A stretch of DNA of 64,000 nt from Microbacterium sp. zg-Y818 (GTDB taxonomy: Bacteria; Actinomycetota; Actinomycetes; Actinomycetales; Microbacteriaceae): contig NZ_CP126741.1 in the NCBI RefSeq assembly GCF_030246905.1, forward strand, positions 1,612,001 through 1,676,000, written 5' to 3'. Shown piece by piece: positions 27,038 through 34,857 of this stretch (position 1 is its first letter; each line of letters starts with the position of its first letter). The notes beneath the pieces are model-generated. The model did no database searches. It was not told where the DNA came from and worked only from the letters and a program-made list of their open reading frames with translations. The position numbers and the translations under genes are program-made.

Positions 27038-27763
27038 ATGTCACCAAAACCGCGGGATTCAGACGCCTGGGCAGATCAGTTCGTGTATGCGATTGGGGCG
27101 CGTATCGCCGCGCTTCGCGAGGGGCGGGGGTTGTCGGGGCGCGAGTTGGCGGATCGGACCGAAGAGTTCGGCCATCGGATTGACCGGGCGATCCTCGCGA
27201 ACCTGGAAAACGGACGGCGCGCGGTTGTGAGCGTTCCGGAAATCTTCGTTCTCGCCGCCGCCCTGGACGTGCCGCCTATGACGCTCCTGCTTCCCAGCGA
27301 CCCCTACGCCGACGTTCAGGTGCTTCCCGACGCAGACCTACCTTTTGCCGAAGCCGCGCGCTGGGTTGTCGGTGAAAGCACACGCCTACCGTTCACCCCG
27401 GCTCACGAGGACCCGCACGCGGAGGACCGTTACCGACTCCACGCGGAGCGGCTGCGGAAGGCGCTCTTGATGGACCGCACGACGAGGGAACTTGTCAACG
27501 TCGCGACGATCCTGCGAGTGGTCACGGGGCGTCCCGACACTGGCGAGGAATCGGCGTTCTGGCGTGATCCAGCGGAGGTGGAGGGCGCTGCTGAAATGTG
27601 GCGCTACCGGCTGGGTGACGAGATACGCAGATGGATCGCCTACTACCGGGAAGAAGCAGACGACGGACGGAGGTATCTCGTGCAGCGATTCGATCCGGAC
27701 GAGTACCGCGACGTGATCGATCCTCACGACCTGCGCGAGATTGACGAGCTGCGCAGCAAGTGA
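27038..27763 (+). CDS. XRE-family element repressor
   Basis: 241 residues from the ATG at 27038, with GGGGAGG about 13 bases upstream. The N-terminal helix-turn-helix covers about residues 13-70 (IGARIAALREGRGLSGRELA, RAILANLENGRR, LAAALDVPPMTLLLP). The remainder is charged, helical and of unknown function, with no peptidase active site, so it is not a LexA/CI-type self-cleaving repressor. It is divergent from the excisionase-like genes and 23 bases ahead of the integrase, so both may be on one rightward transcript. Confidence 0.8.
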   Translation: MSPKPRDSDAWADQFVYAIGARIAALREGRGLSGRELADRTEEFGHRIDRAILANLENGRRAVVSVPEIFVLAAALDVPPMTLLLPSDPYADVQVLPDADLPFAEAARWVVGESTRLPFTPAHEDPHAEDRYRLHAERLRKALLMDRTTRELVNVATILRVVTGRPDTGEESAFWRDPAEVEGAAEMWRYRLGDEIRRWIAYYREEADDGRRYLVQRFDPDEYRDVIDPHDLREIDELRSK

Positions 27764-27786
27764 CGCAGAAAGAAGAGGGATAGGAG

Positions 27787-28977
27787 ATGGCTAGGAGCGC
27801 GACCCCGCTCGGACAGTGGGGGAAGATCAACGTTACGAAGGTGGGACCGGGTAAGTTCCGGGCGCGTTCGCGGATGCGCGACGCAAGCGGGAAGTCCCGC
27901 CAGGTTGAGGCATCCGGTCCGACGCGGGCATCCGCGGAAGCGGCCTTGAAAGAGAAGCTTCACGCGGGATCGCTGGCCGTTGTCGCCGGGGCGATTAGTC
28001 CGACGACGACGATTGAAAAGTTGGCAGAGGCGTATCTGGAAGAGGCGGCGCGGATCGGCAGTCTCGCGCCGACGAGCTTGGAGCGTTACCGGTGGGTGAT
28101 TGCCGCGCACATCATCCCGGGGATCGGTCAGCTGCGCGTTCGTGAGGCGACCGCGGGGACGATGGACCGGTTCCTTGCGGGGATGTATTCACAGAGCCTT
28201 GCCAACGGCAAACTGTGCCGCGCGGTGCTTTCCAACATGCTCGGAATCGCGGTTCGTCATGGTGCGTTGCCGGGGAACCCGATCCGCGACGTGGCGCGCG
28301 CCCCGAAGCCGCGAATTGTCATGGACGTCGATCCTGCCGAGGAAAGCGCGCTCAGCGTCGATGCGGTGGCGAAACTGCGCGCCGACTTGCAGACGTGGCT
28401 TCACGAGCCGCACCAGATGGGACCGCGCCGTAGTGCCGACCTGCCGGACGTGGTGGATTTCATGCTTGGCACGGGATGCCGTATCGGGGAAGCCCTCGCG
28501 ATCCGGTGGGATGACCTGGACTTGCGCGCCGACCGTCCTACCGCCGCTATCAGCGGGACCGTTGTTCAGGTGACCGGCGAGGGTCTGAAACGGCAGGCGG
28601 CGCGTAAGGGCGGCAAGGGGCGGCTTGTAGTGACCCTCCCCCGGTTCACCGTCGATATGCTCCTGCGTCGTCGGGTCGAGAGCACCGCGAGTCCGTACGT
28701 GTTTCCCAGCGAGACAGGAGGGCTGCGTTCCCCGAACAACTGGCGGCGCACCTGGCGCGGGTTCAAGGCCGATATGGGGTACTCCGACGACCTCAGCCCG
28801 CACGACTTCCGCAAGACGGTCGCGACGATCCTGGACCGCGAGCATGGCGCGAGCGATTCCGCGAAGGTTCTCGGACACAGTTCCCCCGTCATGACGGAGA
28901 AGCACTACATCCAGCAAAACGCGGTCGCGCCGGACGTTTCCGAGACCCTGCAACGGTTCGCTGACGCGTCGAGGTGA
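27787..28977 (+). CDS. Tyrosine site-specific integrase
   Basis: 396 residues. An N-terminal arm-binding domain (residues about 15-60) is followed by a SAM-like core-binding domain (about 75-170) and the catalytic domain. The active-site set is complete: R232 in GTGCRIGEAL, H339-x-x-R342 in SPHDFRKT, H364 in LGHSS and the nucleophile Y374 in EKHYIQ. It should catalyse integration at the tRNA-Lys 3' end; the gene lies about 1.1 kb from attR. Start has GGGATAGGAG directly upstream. Confidence 0.95.
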   Translation: MARSATPLGQWGKINVTKVGPGKFRARSRMRDASGKSRQVEASGPTRASAEAALKEKLHAGSLAVVAGAISPTTTIEKLAEAYLEEAARIGSLAPTSLERYRWVIAAHIIPGIGQLRVREATAGTMDRFLAGMYSQSLANGKLCRAVLSNMLGIAVRHGALPGNPIRDVARAPKPRIVMDVDPAEESALSVDAVAKLRADLQTWLHEPHQMGPRRSADLPDVVDFMLGTGCRIGEALAIRWDDLDLRADRPTAAISGTVVQVTGEGLKRQAARKGGKGRLVVTLPRFTVDMLLRRRVESTASPYVFPSETGGLRSPNNWRRTWRGFKADMGYSDDLSPHDFRKTVATILDREHGASDSAKVLGHSSPVMTEKHYIQQNAVAPDVSETLQRFADASR

Positions 28978-29034
28978 CGAGCGAACGAGCTCTTCCCCAC
29001 ACACCCCGCCATGAGCCTGGGTCCGCGCGCGCCT

Positions 29035-29871
29035 TCAGGCGGGCGGCGCCCCGTCAGAAAGCAGGGCAGTGACCGTGCCGCCGCTTCCTGGTTGGCGGGA
29101 GAAGGAGACTCCGTATCTGTGCATCATCCATTCAGCGGCGACAGCCTTGACGAACTCGATCGCATCGAACCACTGCATCGCAGGCGGCGTCGTGTACCCC
29201 TTCCTCCTCTTGAGCCGCTTGTAATACTCCTCCGATCCGTGCCGCCGGTTGTCGCCAAGTCTCGGATCATTGGCGGAGTTTTCGAAACTCTCCCACCGGT
29301 CAGCAAACGACGGACCGAGGCTTTCCAGCCATTCCAGGAATTCCCCTTTGCCGTCGAAATGACCTATCAGCAGATCCCACACCCGCCAGAGATCGATCCA
29401 TACCCAGTCGTGATCGATGTGCTGGAGGAGTGCAAGGATTCGCCTCACCCACGGCTCTCTTTCAGCGAGCCGAAGCAGCGCATCCGCGGATGCTGGATCA
29501 AGGCCATTCGTCGACACTGAGTAGGCGTAAATGCCTCCGACACGTAGGGCGGGCACGTCAGTGGCCCCGTCATACACGTGAGTCAGTTGAGCCGGGGTCG
29601 CATGGCTATCAGACCTGAGCAGCGCCGCGATCCCGTTCATCTCCTGCAAGAGCGGCTCCGCGGTGTCGCGAACAGCAAAGGCCTCTCGCCGATCATCAGC
29701 CGCATCCAGCGCCGTCGCCGACAAGTACCATCCTTTTTCATCGAACCCAACGAGCGGATCCGCATCGAAGAGGATGCTGAGCGCTCGAAACTCGGTGATC
29801 TCAGATGCGTCGGTCCCCGACGCGGCGTACTGCCGAACCGTGCTACTAGTGAGCCGCGCCTTCACCCGCAT
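29035..29871 (-). CDS. Cargo protein of unknown function
   Basis: 278 residues, transcribed toward the integrase from the attR side. The N-terminal half has a domain with YLSATALDAADD and a cluster around IAALLRSDSHA. The C-terminal half reads HIDHDWVWIDLWRVWDLLIG and later SANDPRLGDNRRHGS, then AMQWFDAIEFVKAVAAEWM. That order (aromatic WxxLYRxxE-like helix, then an AN...GD..RHG motif, then a terminal helix) recalls a family of uncharacterised bacterial proteins. Location between integrase and attR is where satellites and prophages carry defence or fitness genes, but no function can be assigned. Confidence 0.6.
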   Translation of the reverse strand: MRVKARLTSSTVRQYAASGTDASEITEFRALSILFDADPLVGFDEKGWYLSATALDAADDRREAFAVRDTAEPLLQEMNGIAALLRSDSHATPAQLTHVYDGATDVPALRVGGIYAYSVSTNGLDPASADALLRLAEREPWVRRILALLQHIDHDWVWIDLWRVWDLLIGHFDGKGEFLEWLESLGPSFADRWESFENSANDPRLGDNRRHGSEEYYKRLKRRKGYTTPPAMQWFDAIEFVKAVAAEWMMHRYGVSFSRQPGSGGTVTALLSDGAPPA

Positions 29872-30013
29872 GCCTAGAACCTAGTGCCTATCGGCGCGGG
29901 GCGATGAGGCGAATGAGCGCGAAGCCGACCAAGACCGAGGTGGGCCAACGCGCCATAGTGATGGGTCAAAACGCGGTGAAAACGCGGGATTGACTGCGGT
30001 TCCCACCGAAAGC

Positions 30014-30056
30014 AAAACCCCGCCGCACCAGGGAATCCCTGATGCGGCGGGGTTTT
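30014..30056. terminator. Element-borne terminator after tRNA-Lys
   Basis: A 21-base stem with one mismatch (AAAACCCCGCCGCACCAGGGA against TCCCTGATGCGGCGGGGTTTT), A-run on one side and T-run on the other, so it can stop transcription from both strands. It lies immediately 3' of the reconstituted tRNA-Lys and replaces the original terminator now left at 21230. Confidence 0.85.
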
Positions 30057-30057
30057 T

Positions 30058-30133
30058 TGGTGCACCCCCTGGGACTCGAACCCAGAACCCACTGATTAAG
30101 AGTCAGTTGCTCTGCCGATTGAGCTAGAGGTGC
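30058..30133 (-). tRNA. tRNA-Lys (anticodon CUU)
   Basis: A full cloverleaf: acceptor GCACCTC/GGGGTGC with one G-U pair, D-arm GCTC/GAGC, anticodon stem ACTGA/TCAGT with loop CTCTTAA (anticodon CTT), T-arm CTGGG/CCCAG with TTCGAGT. The discriminator is A and CCA is encoded. The encoded CCA is contributed by the element side, since the attL copy lacks it. Confidence 0.97.
30060..30097. repeat. attR, within the intact tRNA-Lys gene
   Basis: Same 38 bases as attL, here continuous with the rest of the tRNA gene. Integration therefore left a functional tRNA at this end. Confidence 0.9.
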
Positions 30134-30227
30134 AGGCGATTCGAACTTTCCGAACCGAGGAGCAACGTTACCATCCCGAGGCCGAGGTCGCCAATCGAGG
30201 GGCGCCGCGCCCGGTATCGTTGTCATC

Positions 30228-31058
30228 GTGCCCGCCCCTCCCCCGACCTCGCCCTGGTCGGCGCCGTTCGACGGGGACTTGTCCGAAGACCTCGCCTTCG
30301 CACTCCGGTTGGCCGACGCCGCCGACGCCGTCTCGATGACTCGTTTCGATGCGCCCGACCTCGACGTACGCACGAAGGCGGACGCCTCGCACGTCACCGA
30401 GGCCGATCTCGCGACCGAGCGGGCGATCCGGCAGCTCCTCGAGGCGGAGCGACCCGACGACGGCGTCTTCGGCGAGGAGTACGGATCGAGCGGGGATGCC
30501 GCGCGCCAGTGGATCATCGATCCGATCGACGGCACCGCGAACTACCTCAAGGGCATTCCCATGTGGACCACGCTCATCGCCCTTGTGATCGACGGCGTGC
30601 CACGCGTGGGTGTCGCCAGCCAGCCCGCGCTGGGCCGCCGGTGGTGGGCGGCGACGAATCTCGGCGCCTGGACCGATGTGCCCGGCGGCACCCCGCGCCG
30701 CCTGCGCGTTTCGGGTGTCGACTCGCTCGCTGAGGCGAGCGTCAGCTTTCAGAGCCTGTCGCAGTGGGACCAGGCAGGCCGCCTCGACGCCGCCGTGCGC
30801 CTGACGCGTTCGGTCTGGCGCGACCGCGGATACGGCGACGCGTGGCCGTACATGCTGCTGGCCGAGGGCCGACTCGAGTTCGTGGCCGAATTCGACGTCA
30901 AGGAGTACGACATCGCCGCCCTCGTGCCGATCGTCTCTGAAGCGGGCGGCCGGTTCACCTCGTTCGACGGCAACGACTCCCTCGCCGAGCGCTCGTCACT
31001 GGCGACCAACGGCGTGCTCCACGACGACTTCCTGCGCCTGCTGCACCCCTCACACTGA
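30228..31058 (+). CDS. hisN: Histidinol-phosphatase / inositol monophosphatase family
   Basis: 276 residues with the metal-binding motifs GEEYG and IIDPIDGTANYLKGIPMW and the late WDIAA-like segment EYDIAALVPIVSEAGG. The set is characteristic of Mg-dependent, Li-sensitive phosphatases, and the detail WDVKEYDIAA-type segment plus GDAW fit actinobacterial HisN, which dephosphorylates histidinol phosphate. GTG start. It is the first chromosomal gene to the right of the tRNA-Lys. Inositol-1-phosphatase is the alternative. Confidence 0.82.
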   Translation: MPAPPPTSPWSAPFDGDLSEDLAFALRLADAADAVSMTRFDAPDLDVRTKADASHVTEADLATERAIRQLLEAERPDDGVFGEEYGSSGDAARQWIIDPIDGTANYLKGIPMWTTLIALVIDGVPRVGVASQPALGRRWWAATNLGAWTDVPGGTPRRLRVSGVDSLAEASVSFQSLSQWDQAGRLDAAVRLTRSVWRDRGYGDAWPYMLLAEGRLEFVAEFDVKEYDIAALVPIVSEAGGRFTSFDGNDSLAERSSLATNGVLHDDFLRLLHPSH

Positions 31059-31093
31059 CCCCCGCCCTCCGACCACCCCCGACGGAACGATCG

Positions 31094-31678
31094 ATGCCCT
31101 CGCTGCACCCCCACCGCCGCACCGCCGCGGCCCTTGTCCTGCTGACCGCTGTGATGGCCCTGACCGCGTGCGCCCGGCCCGAGGTCCCCACCCAGGCCGC
31201 CACTCCCGCGCCGACGGTCGGCGCGGGAGACACGACGGCCCCGTCGCCGCAACCCGAGCCGACGGAGACTCCGATGGCGACGGCGGACCCCACCTGCACG
31301 TCGATCATCTCCGAGAGCACGATCGCGAGCTTCGAGAGTGCGGGTCTGACCTCACGCGAAGAGCCGTTCCGCATCGGCGAGGACACGCTGCCCGCCGGCA
31401 TCCAGTGTGTCTGGGCCGATTTCAGCGCGCCGGGCGCTCCCCCGCAGATCTTCGGGTGGGCACCGCTGGAGGGCGCTGCCGCAGAGCGCGCCCAGGACGA
31501 CCTGCTCTCCGCGGGATGGCTCCGCGAGAACGGCGAGGAGGGCCTCTACATCACCGAGGACCCCGACCTCGCCCTCACCGTCGGGGCCGACGGCTACGGC
31601 ATGACCTACCTGTTCGGTGAGGGCTGGGTGACCCTCTCGGACACCAAGCAGAGTCTGCTGCTCATCGAACGCCCCTAG
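31094..31678 (+). CDS. Secreted lipoprotein of unknown function
   Basis: 194 residues: basic start, hydrophobic segment and lipobox LTAC at about residues 25-28, then a Thr/Pro/Ala-rich linker and a compact C-terminal domain with two cysteines (PTCTSI and IQCVWADF) that may form a disulfide. No recognised family. It converges on a small minus-strand gene, with the two stop codons overlapping. Confidence 0.8.
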   Translation: MPSLHPHRRTAAALVLLTAVMALTACARPEVPTQAATPAPTVGAGDTTAPSPQPEPTETPMATADPTCTSIISESTIASFESAGLTSREEPFRIGEDTLPAGIQCVWADFSAPGAPPQIFGWAPLEGAAAERAQDDLLSAGWLRENGEEGLYITEDPDLALTVGADGYGMTYLFGEGWVTLSDTKQSLLLIERP

Positions 31679-31839
31679 GGCTGCTGCGATGGCGCGTCGG
31701 CGGGCAGAACGGCCGCACACATCGAGTCCTCGCGGGCGCACACGACGGGCTCGAACCCGACGACGGCGATCGGATGCCGCCAGCGATCGTCGATGGCGTT
31801 GATTGCGGCCGTCGACACACCCTCTTCGGCTTCCAGCAC
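31675..31839 (-). CDS. 54-residue hypothetical protein
   Basis: Begins MLEAEEGVSTAAINAIDDRW and ends PADAPSQQP. GTG start with GAGAGGA five to six bases upstream. Codon third positions are GC-rich as in neighbouring genes. Two cysteines (PVVCARED and MCAAV) lie seven residues apart. Its TAG overlaps the TAG of the convergent lipoprotein gene, which would give antisense transcripts at both ends. Family unknown. Confidence 0.6.
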   Translation of the reverse strand: MLEAEEGVSTAAINAIDDRWRHPIAVVGFEPVVCAREDSMCAAVLPADAPSQQP

Positions 31840-31997
31840 GCCAGTCCTCTCAAGACCCCCGCGTACAGGCTATCCAGCGGCGCGGCCACCTTTTCACGAC
31901 GTGACGTGCCCCTGCGCCATCGGGGTCACCGTGTCAATCACCTGCGCGCCGAGGCGGGGCGGCGTACGGTGATCGCATCCGATGAAGGGAGACGGAC

Positions 31998-32165
31998 ATG
32001 GATGAGAACGCGACGGACCAGCAGCGTCCTGAGGACGAGGAGGTCACGCCCAAGCCTGGCGGTCTCGGCAAGGACGGCACGATTCCCGCGGACCCCGACG
32101 GCGTGGCCGCCGGGCACACGGGCGAGGCGTCGAACTTCGAACCGGAGGAAGACGAGCAGGCCTGA
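31998..32165 (+). CDS. 55-residue acidic protein
   Basis: Starts MDENATDQQRPEDEEVTPKP, is Gly/Pro/Asp/Glu rich and ends in an acidic tail (EPEEDEQA). GAAGGGAG stands upstream of the ATG and a strong palindromic terminator follows 16 bases after the stop. It is likely an intrinsically disordered protein, similar in style to the acidic protein at 33190. Family not recognised. Confidence 0.7.
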   Translation: MDENATDQQRPEDEEVTPKPGGLGKDGTIPADPDGVAAGHTGEASNFEPEEDEQA

Positions 32166-32181
32166 CAGCGCCTGCGAACGA

Positions 32182-32211
32182 CGAAGCCCCCGGCGATCGC
32201 CGGGGGCTTCG
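32182..32211. terminator. Bidirectional terminator
   Basis: A perfect 30-base palindrome built on AGCCCCCGGC/GCCGGGGGCT, between the convergent acidic-protein gene and the DUF4190/DUF4352-like gene. Confidence 0.85.
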
Positions 32212-32225
32212 TGCGTGTCAGTCGT

Positions 32226-33065
32226 TTACCGAACGCTGACGTAGACGTTGTCGGCGGTGACGCCCGATCGCACCGCGATGACGCCGTTCTCCGCACCGAC
32301 CTCGGATGCGAGCAGCACGATCGCCCCGGTCACGGTGTCGCCGGGGAGCAGGTTCTGCAGCACGTCCATCTCCCCGGGGGCGGCCGCGGTGGCGGTCTCG
32401 GTGGTGTCACCGGATGCCGTGACGTACGAGATGCCGACCCAGATCGGCATCATCCCCTCGCCGGCATCCCCCGTGTACGTCATCGTGACGTCCGCGAGGA
32501 TGTACTGCAGGCCCTCCGCCGGCGGAGGGTTGTACGACGCCTCTGCCATGACGGCGGCGGTCTGGTCGAACTCGACGCTGTGGACGGTCACCTCCCAGTC
32601 CTCGGTCACGATGGGCGTGTCCAGCGGCAGAGGGTTGTCGATCGTCCCCTCGCCGGCCGGCTGTGCTGCCGACGATTGCGTCGCCTCGGGCAGATCGATG
32701 ACGACCTCGCTGCCCTCGGCCGCGGCGGTCGAGACCAGACCCGCGAAAGCGAAGCCGACGGCCACGACGAAGACGATGAACCCGACGATGGTTCCCACCA
32801 GCGACACGACCAGGGCCGAGATTCCCAGGGCTTTTCCCTGCCCCGGGCGGAAGAGGGAGACGATCCCGAGCACGAAACCCACCACGAGCAGGACCCAGCC
32901 GACGATCATCACAGCCGGAATGCACGCGAGGACGAAGCCCAGCCCGGCCGAGATCAGGGAGACGAGTCCGAGCACATTGAGCGGCTTCTTGCCGGACGGT
33001 GCAGACGGCTGACCGGGCGGGAGATGCGGGTTCGGGTGCGCGGGGTATGTCTGGGGGCTGCTCAT
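32226..33065 (-). CDS. Membrane protein with DUF4190-like and DUF4352-like parts
   Basis: 279 residues from the ATG at 33065. A Pro-rich N-terminus (HPNPHLPPGQPSAPSGKK) leads into two or three hydrophobic helices (VLGLVSLISAGLGFVL, GWVLLVVGFVLGIVSLF, ISALVVSLVGTIVGFIVFVV), the DUF4190 pattern. An extracytoplasmic beta-rich domain with WEVTVHSVEF, YILADVTMTYTG and a late MDVLQNLLPGDTVTGAIVL segment resembles DUF4352. Probably an envelope protein; role unknown. A longer upstream frame has no support. Confidence 0.8.
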   Translation of the reverse strand: MSSPQTYPAHPNPHLPPGQPSAPSGKKPLNVLGLVSLISAGLGFVLACIPAVMIVGWVLLVVGFVLGIVSLFRPGQGKALGISALVVSLVGTIVGFIVFVVAVGFAFAGLVSTAAAEGSEVVIDLPEATQSSAAQPAGEGTIDNPLPLDTPIVTEDWEVTVHSVEFDQTAAVMAEASYNPPPAEGLQYILADVTMTYTGDAGEGMMPIWVGISYVTASGDTTETATAAAPGEMDVLQNLLPGDTVTGAIVLLASEVGAENGVIAVRSGVTADNVYVSVR

Positions 33066-33189
33066 CCGCCTATCCTGCCAGTCATAGCAGATACACAGGA
33101 ATCGTTCCGCGCCGGCATCCTGCCCTCTGCCCTCGGGGTGCACTGTCAACCCCCTCCGACGCGGCGGCCTGCGACGGCAGGGTGAGGAC

Positions 33190-33465
33190 ATGACTTCTGA
33201 CGACCAGGCACGCCCCGTGACAGACGGGGACGAAGAGCAGTCCGAGCTGTCCAATGCCGACGCGGTGCGCAAGGACATGACCTACAGCCCCGCCAGCGAG
33301 ACCGAGACGCAGCAGAAGCAGGACGATCCGCTGCCCTCCGCGCTCGACGACGACATCGACACTGACGCGATCAACGTGGCACCCGGAACCGGTGGACCCG
33401 ACGACGTGGGCGATGTCGAGGTCGACCCCGCCGACCTCAACCTTCCGGGCCGTTCTGAGAACTGA
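33190..33465 (+). CDS. Small acidic protein of unknown function
   Basis: 91 residues, about a third Asp or Glu, with no hydrophobic core and many Ser, Thr and Gln; probably disordered. Divergent from the DUF4190-like gene and 84 bases before the DUF1345 gene on the same strand. The sequence MTSDDQARPVTDGDEEQ at the start and DLNLPGRSEN at the end are unlike any family I know. Confidence 0.7.
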   Translation: MTSDDQARPVTDGDEEQSELSNADAVRKDMTYSPASETETQQKQDDPLPSALDDDIDTDAINVAPGTGGPDDVGDVEVDPADLNLPGRSEN

Positions 33466-33549
33466 CGGGCCGGATGGCAGGTGCGCCCTCCCCCTGGGTG
33501 GCCGGCCGCACGCGAGCTAGTCTCCCTTGCACAGGCGAGAGGAGCGACC

Positions 33550-34209
33550 GTGAGTGAGCCGACAGCCGACGACGGCGGGGGCTGGAACCGCGCGAGCAGC
33601 TGGGTCGCCGCGACGTTCGTCGTGCTGGTGTTGGTGACCGCGCTCGTCTGGCTGCTGGGCGCACCGGTGATAGCGCCGGCCGTGGGGTGGACCGTCGCCG
33701 CCGGGATCTACTCGACGTGGGCCTGGCTCGCCGTCAACGGCATGGATGCCGACGCGACCGCCTCCCACGCGACGCGCGACGACCCCACGCGCCGCGCCGC
33801 CCACACCCTGTTGATCTTCGCCAGCGTGGCGAGCTTCGGGGTGATCGGCGTGCTGCTGGCCCAAAGCGGGCGGGTGCGCGGTGCGGAGGCGCTGTTCCTG
33901 GGTGCCGCCGCCCTGATGACGGTGACCGCCTCGTGGTTCCTGATCCATATCCTTTTCATGCTGCGCTATGCCGCGACGTATTACCTCAGCGGCGGGACGG
34001 GCATCGACTTCAACCAGACCGAACCGCCGCGCTACCGCGACTTCGCCTATCTCGCCTTCACCCTGGGCATGACCTACCAGGTCTCCGACACCGCGCTCAC
34101 GAGCCACGTCATGCGGCGCGAGGTGCTGCACCACGCCCTGCTGTCGTTCCTGTGGGGCGTTGTCGTGCTCGCCACCACCATCAGCCTGATCACCAACCTC
34201 GCAACCTGA
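33550..34209 (+). CDS. DUF1345 family membrane protein
   Basis: 219 residues from the GTG at 33550, which has GAGAGGAG just upstream. Five hydrophobic helices and the family motifs FLIHILFMLRYAATYY and the acidic/aromatic PPRYRDFAYLAFTLGMTYQVSDT are present. DUF1345 members are polytopic membrane proteins of unknown function. The gene is followed by a long non-coding stretch with repeats, terminator and tmRNA. Confidence 0.88.
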   Translation: MSEPTADDGGGWNRASSWVAATFVVLVLVTALVWLLGAPVIAPAVGWTVAAGIYSTWAWLAVNGMDADATASHATRDDPTRRAAHTLLIFASVASFGVIGVLLAQSGRVRGAEALFLGAAALMTVTASWFLIHILFMLRYAATYYLSGGTGIDFNQTEPPRYRDFAYLAFTLGMTYQVSDTALTSHVMRREVLHHALLSFLWGVVVLATTISLITNLAT

Positions 34210-34254
34210 GGGCCGCCGCGCGCCGTCACGGTGCTGCCGGCGTGCACGCGGTCT

Positions 34255-34329
34255 CAACTCCTCAAGAACCGATCGCGGGCCGTCGATTCGGCGGCTTGCG
34301 GCGCCCGGCTGCGGGTTCTTGAGGAGTTG
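34255..34329. repeat. Hairpin repeat with 16-base arms
   Basis: Perfect inverted arms CAACTCCTCAAGAACC (34255-34270) and GGTTCTTGAGGAGTTG (34314-34329) around a GC-rich 43-base centre. There is no T-run, so it is probably a dispersed palindromic repeat rather than a simple terminator. Confidence 0.75.
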
Positions 34330-34366
34330 CGACCGCGCAACGTCCGCTCACGAGGCGCCTGACGGC

Positions 34367-34398
34367 GTTTCGACTCGCTTCGCTCGCTCAACGACCGG
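34367..34398. repeat. 32-base dispersed repeat, intergenic copy
   Basis: Begins GTTTCGACTCGCTTCGC and ends GCTCAACGACCGG. Differs at three positions from the copy at 60440-60471, which overlaps the rdgB start. Confidence 0.75.
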
Positions 34399-34420
34399 GG
34401 GGATCGCAGCTTGCGGTCGC

Positions 34421-34473
34421 ACGACGAAGGGCCCGGCCCCGCACACGTGGTGCGGGGCCGGGCCCTTCGTCGT
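34421..34473. terminator. Strong hairpin downstream of tmRNA
   Basis: A perfect 24-base stem (left arm 34421-34444, right arm 34450-34473) with a five-base loop, rich in GGGCCCGG. It lies 14 bases past the tmRNA 3' end and is the probable ssrA terminator, able to act on both strands although a T-run is lacking. Confidence 0.75.
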
Positions 34474-34486
34474 GGTGACAGCGGCG

Positions 34487-34857
34487 TGGTGGAGATGGGG
34501 GGAATCGAACCCCCGTCCATCGCTGGGATACTGCGTCTTCTCCGGGCGCAGTCTGTAGAGACGTTCTGCTCGGCTCCGACCTTTGTCACAGACACCTAAG
34601 TCGACGAGCCCAGTCTGGGAAAAGTCCCGCGTGACGTCCAGACGCCGTCACACAGCAAGATCCCTAAATGACGCCAGGGTCCGTGTCGGGATCACACACG
34701 GTCTGACGGACTATCGGGCTCGCTTACGCAGCGAGGGCGAAGTCAGTGCGCTTGGTTTCGGCACTTATTGGTTTTGCAGAGATCGTTAACGAGATAACCC
34801 TGCATCCTCGGCCCGCTTCTCGCAGAGACTCAGGCGATGTCGAAACCGATCATCCCC
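34487..34857 (-). ncRNA. ssrA: tmRNA
   Basis: 371 bases. The acceptor stem pairs GGGGATG at the 5' end (34857) with CATCTCC before an encoded ACCA at the 3' end, and the 3' portion carries the TTCGATTC T-loop. The 5' part has the GATCGGTTTCGACATC block typical of tmRNA. The resume codon GCA at 34777 opens a tag frame encoding AKPISAETKRTDFALAA, ending at TAA 34724-34726; the ALAA end is the proteolysis signal. smpB, its protein partner, is encoded just upstream at 35676. Confidence 0.96.

Larger units (their letters stand above)
21265..30097. mobile_element. Integrative element in tRNA-Lys, phage-satellite-like
   Basis: An 8.8-kb island between two copies of a 38-base tRNA-Lys 3' segment (attL 21265-21302, attR 30060-30097). 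It encodes a tyrosine integrase next to attR, an XRE-type repressor divergent from excisionase-like genes, and a leftward array of DNA-binding, zinc-ribbon and protease-like genes. GGATGCC is sparse inside it, and one internal patch is clearly AT-rich. There is no portal, capsid, terminase, tail or lysis gene, so it is not a complete prophage. No conjugation genes are seen either. The order integrase, repressor, excisionase, replication-like genes, small accessory genes resembles phage-inducible chromosomal islands. Confidence 0.85.

Noticed and set aside
21265..30097. Complete prophage or conjugative element
   Set aside because: No terminase, portal, capsid, tail, lysis, relaxase or type IV secretion genes are present in 8.8 kb.
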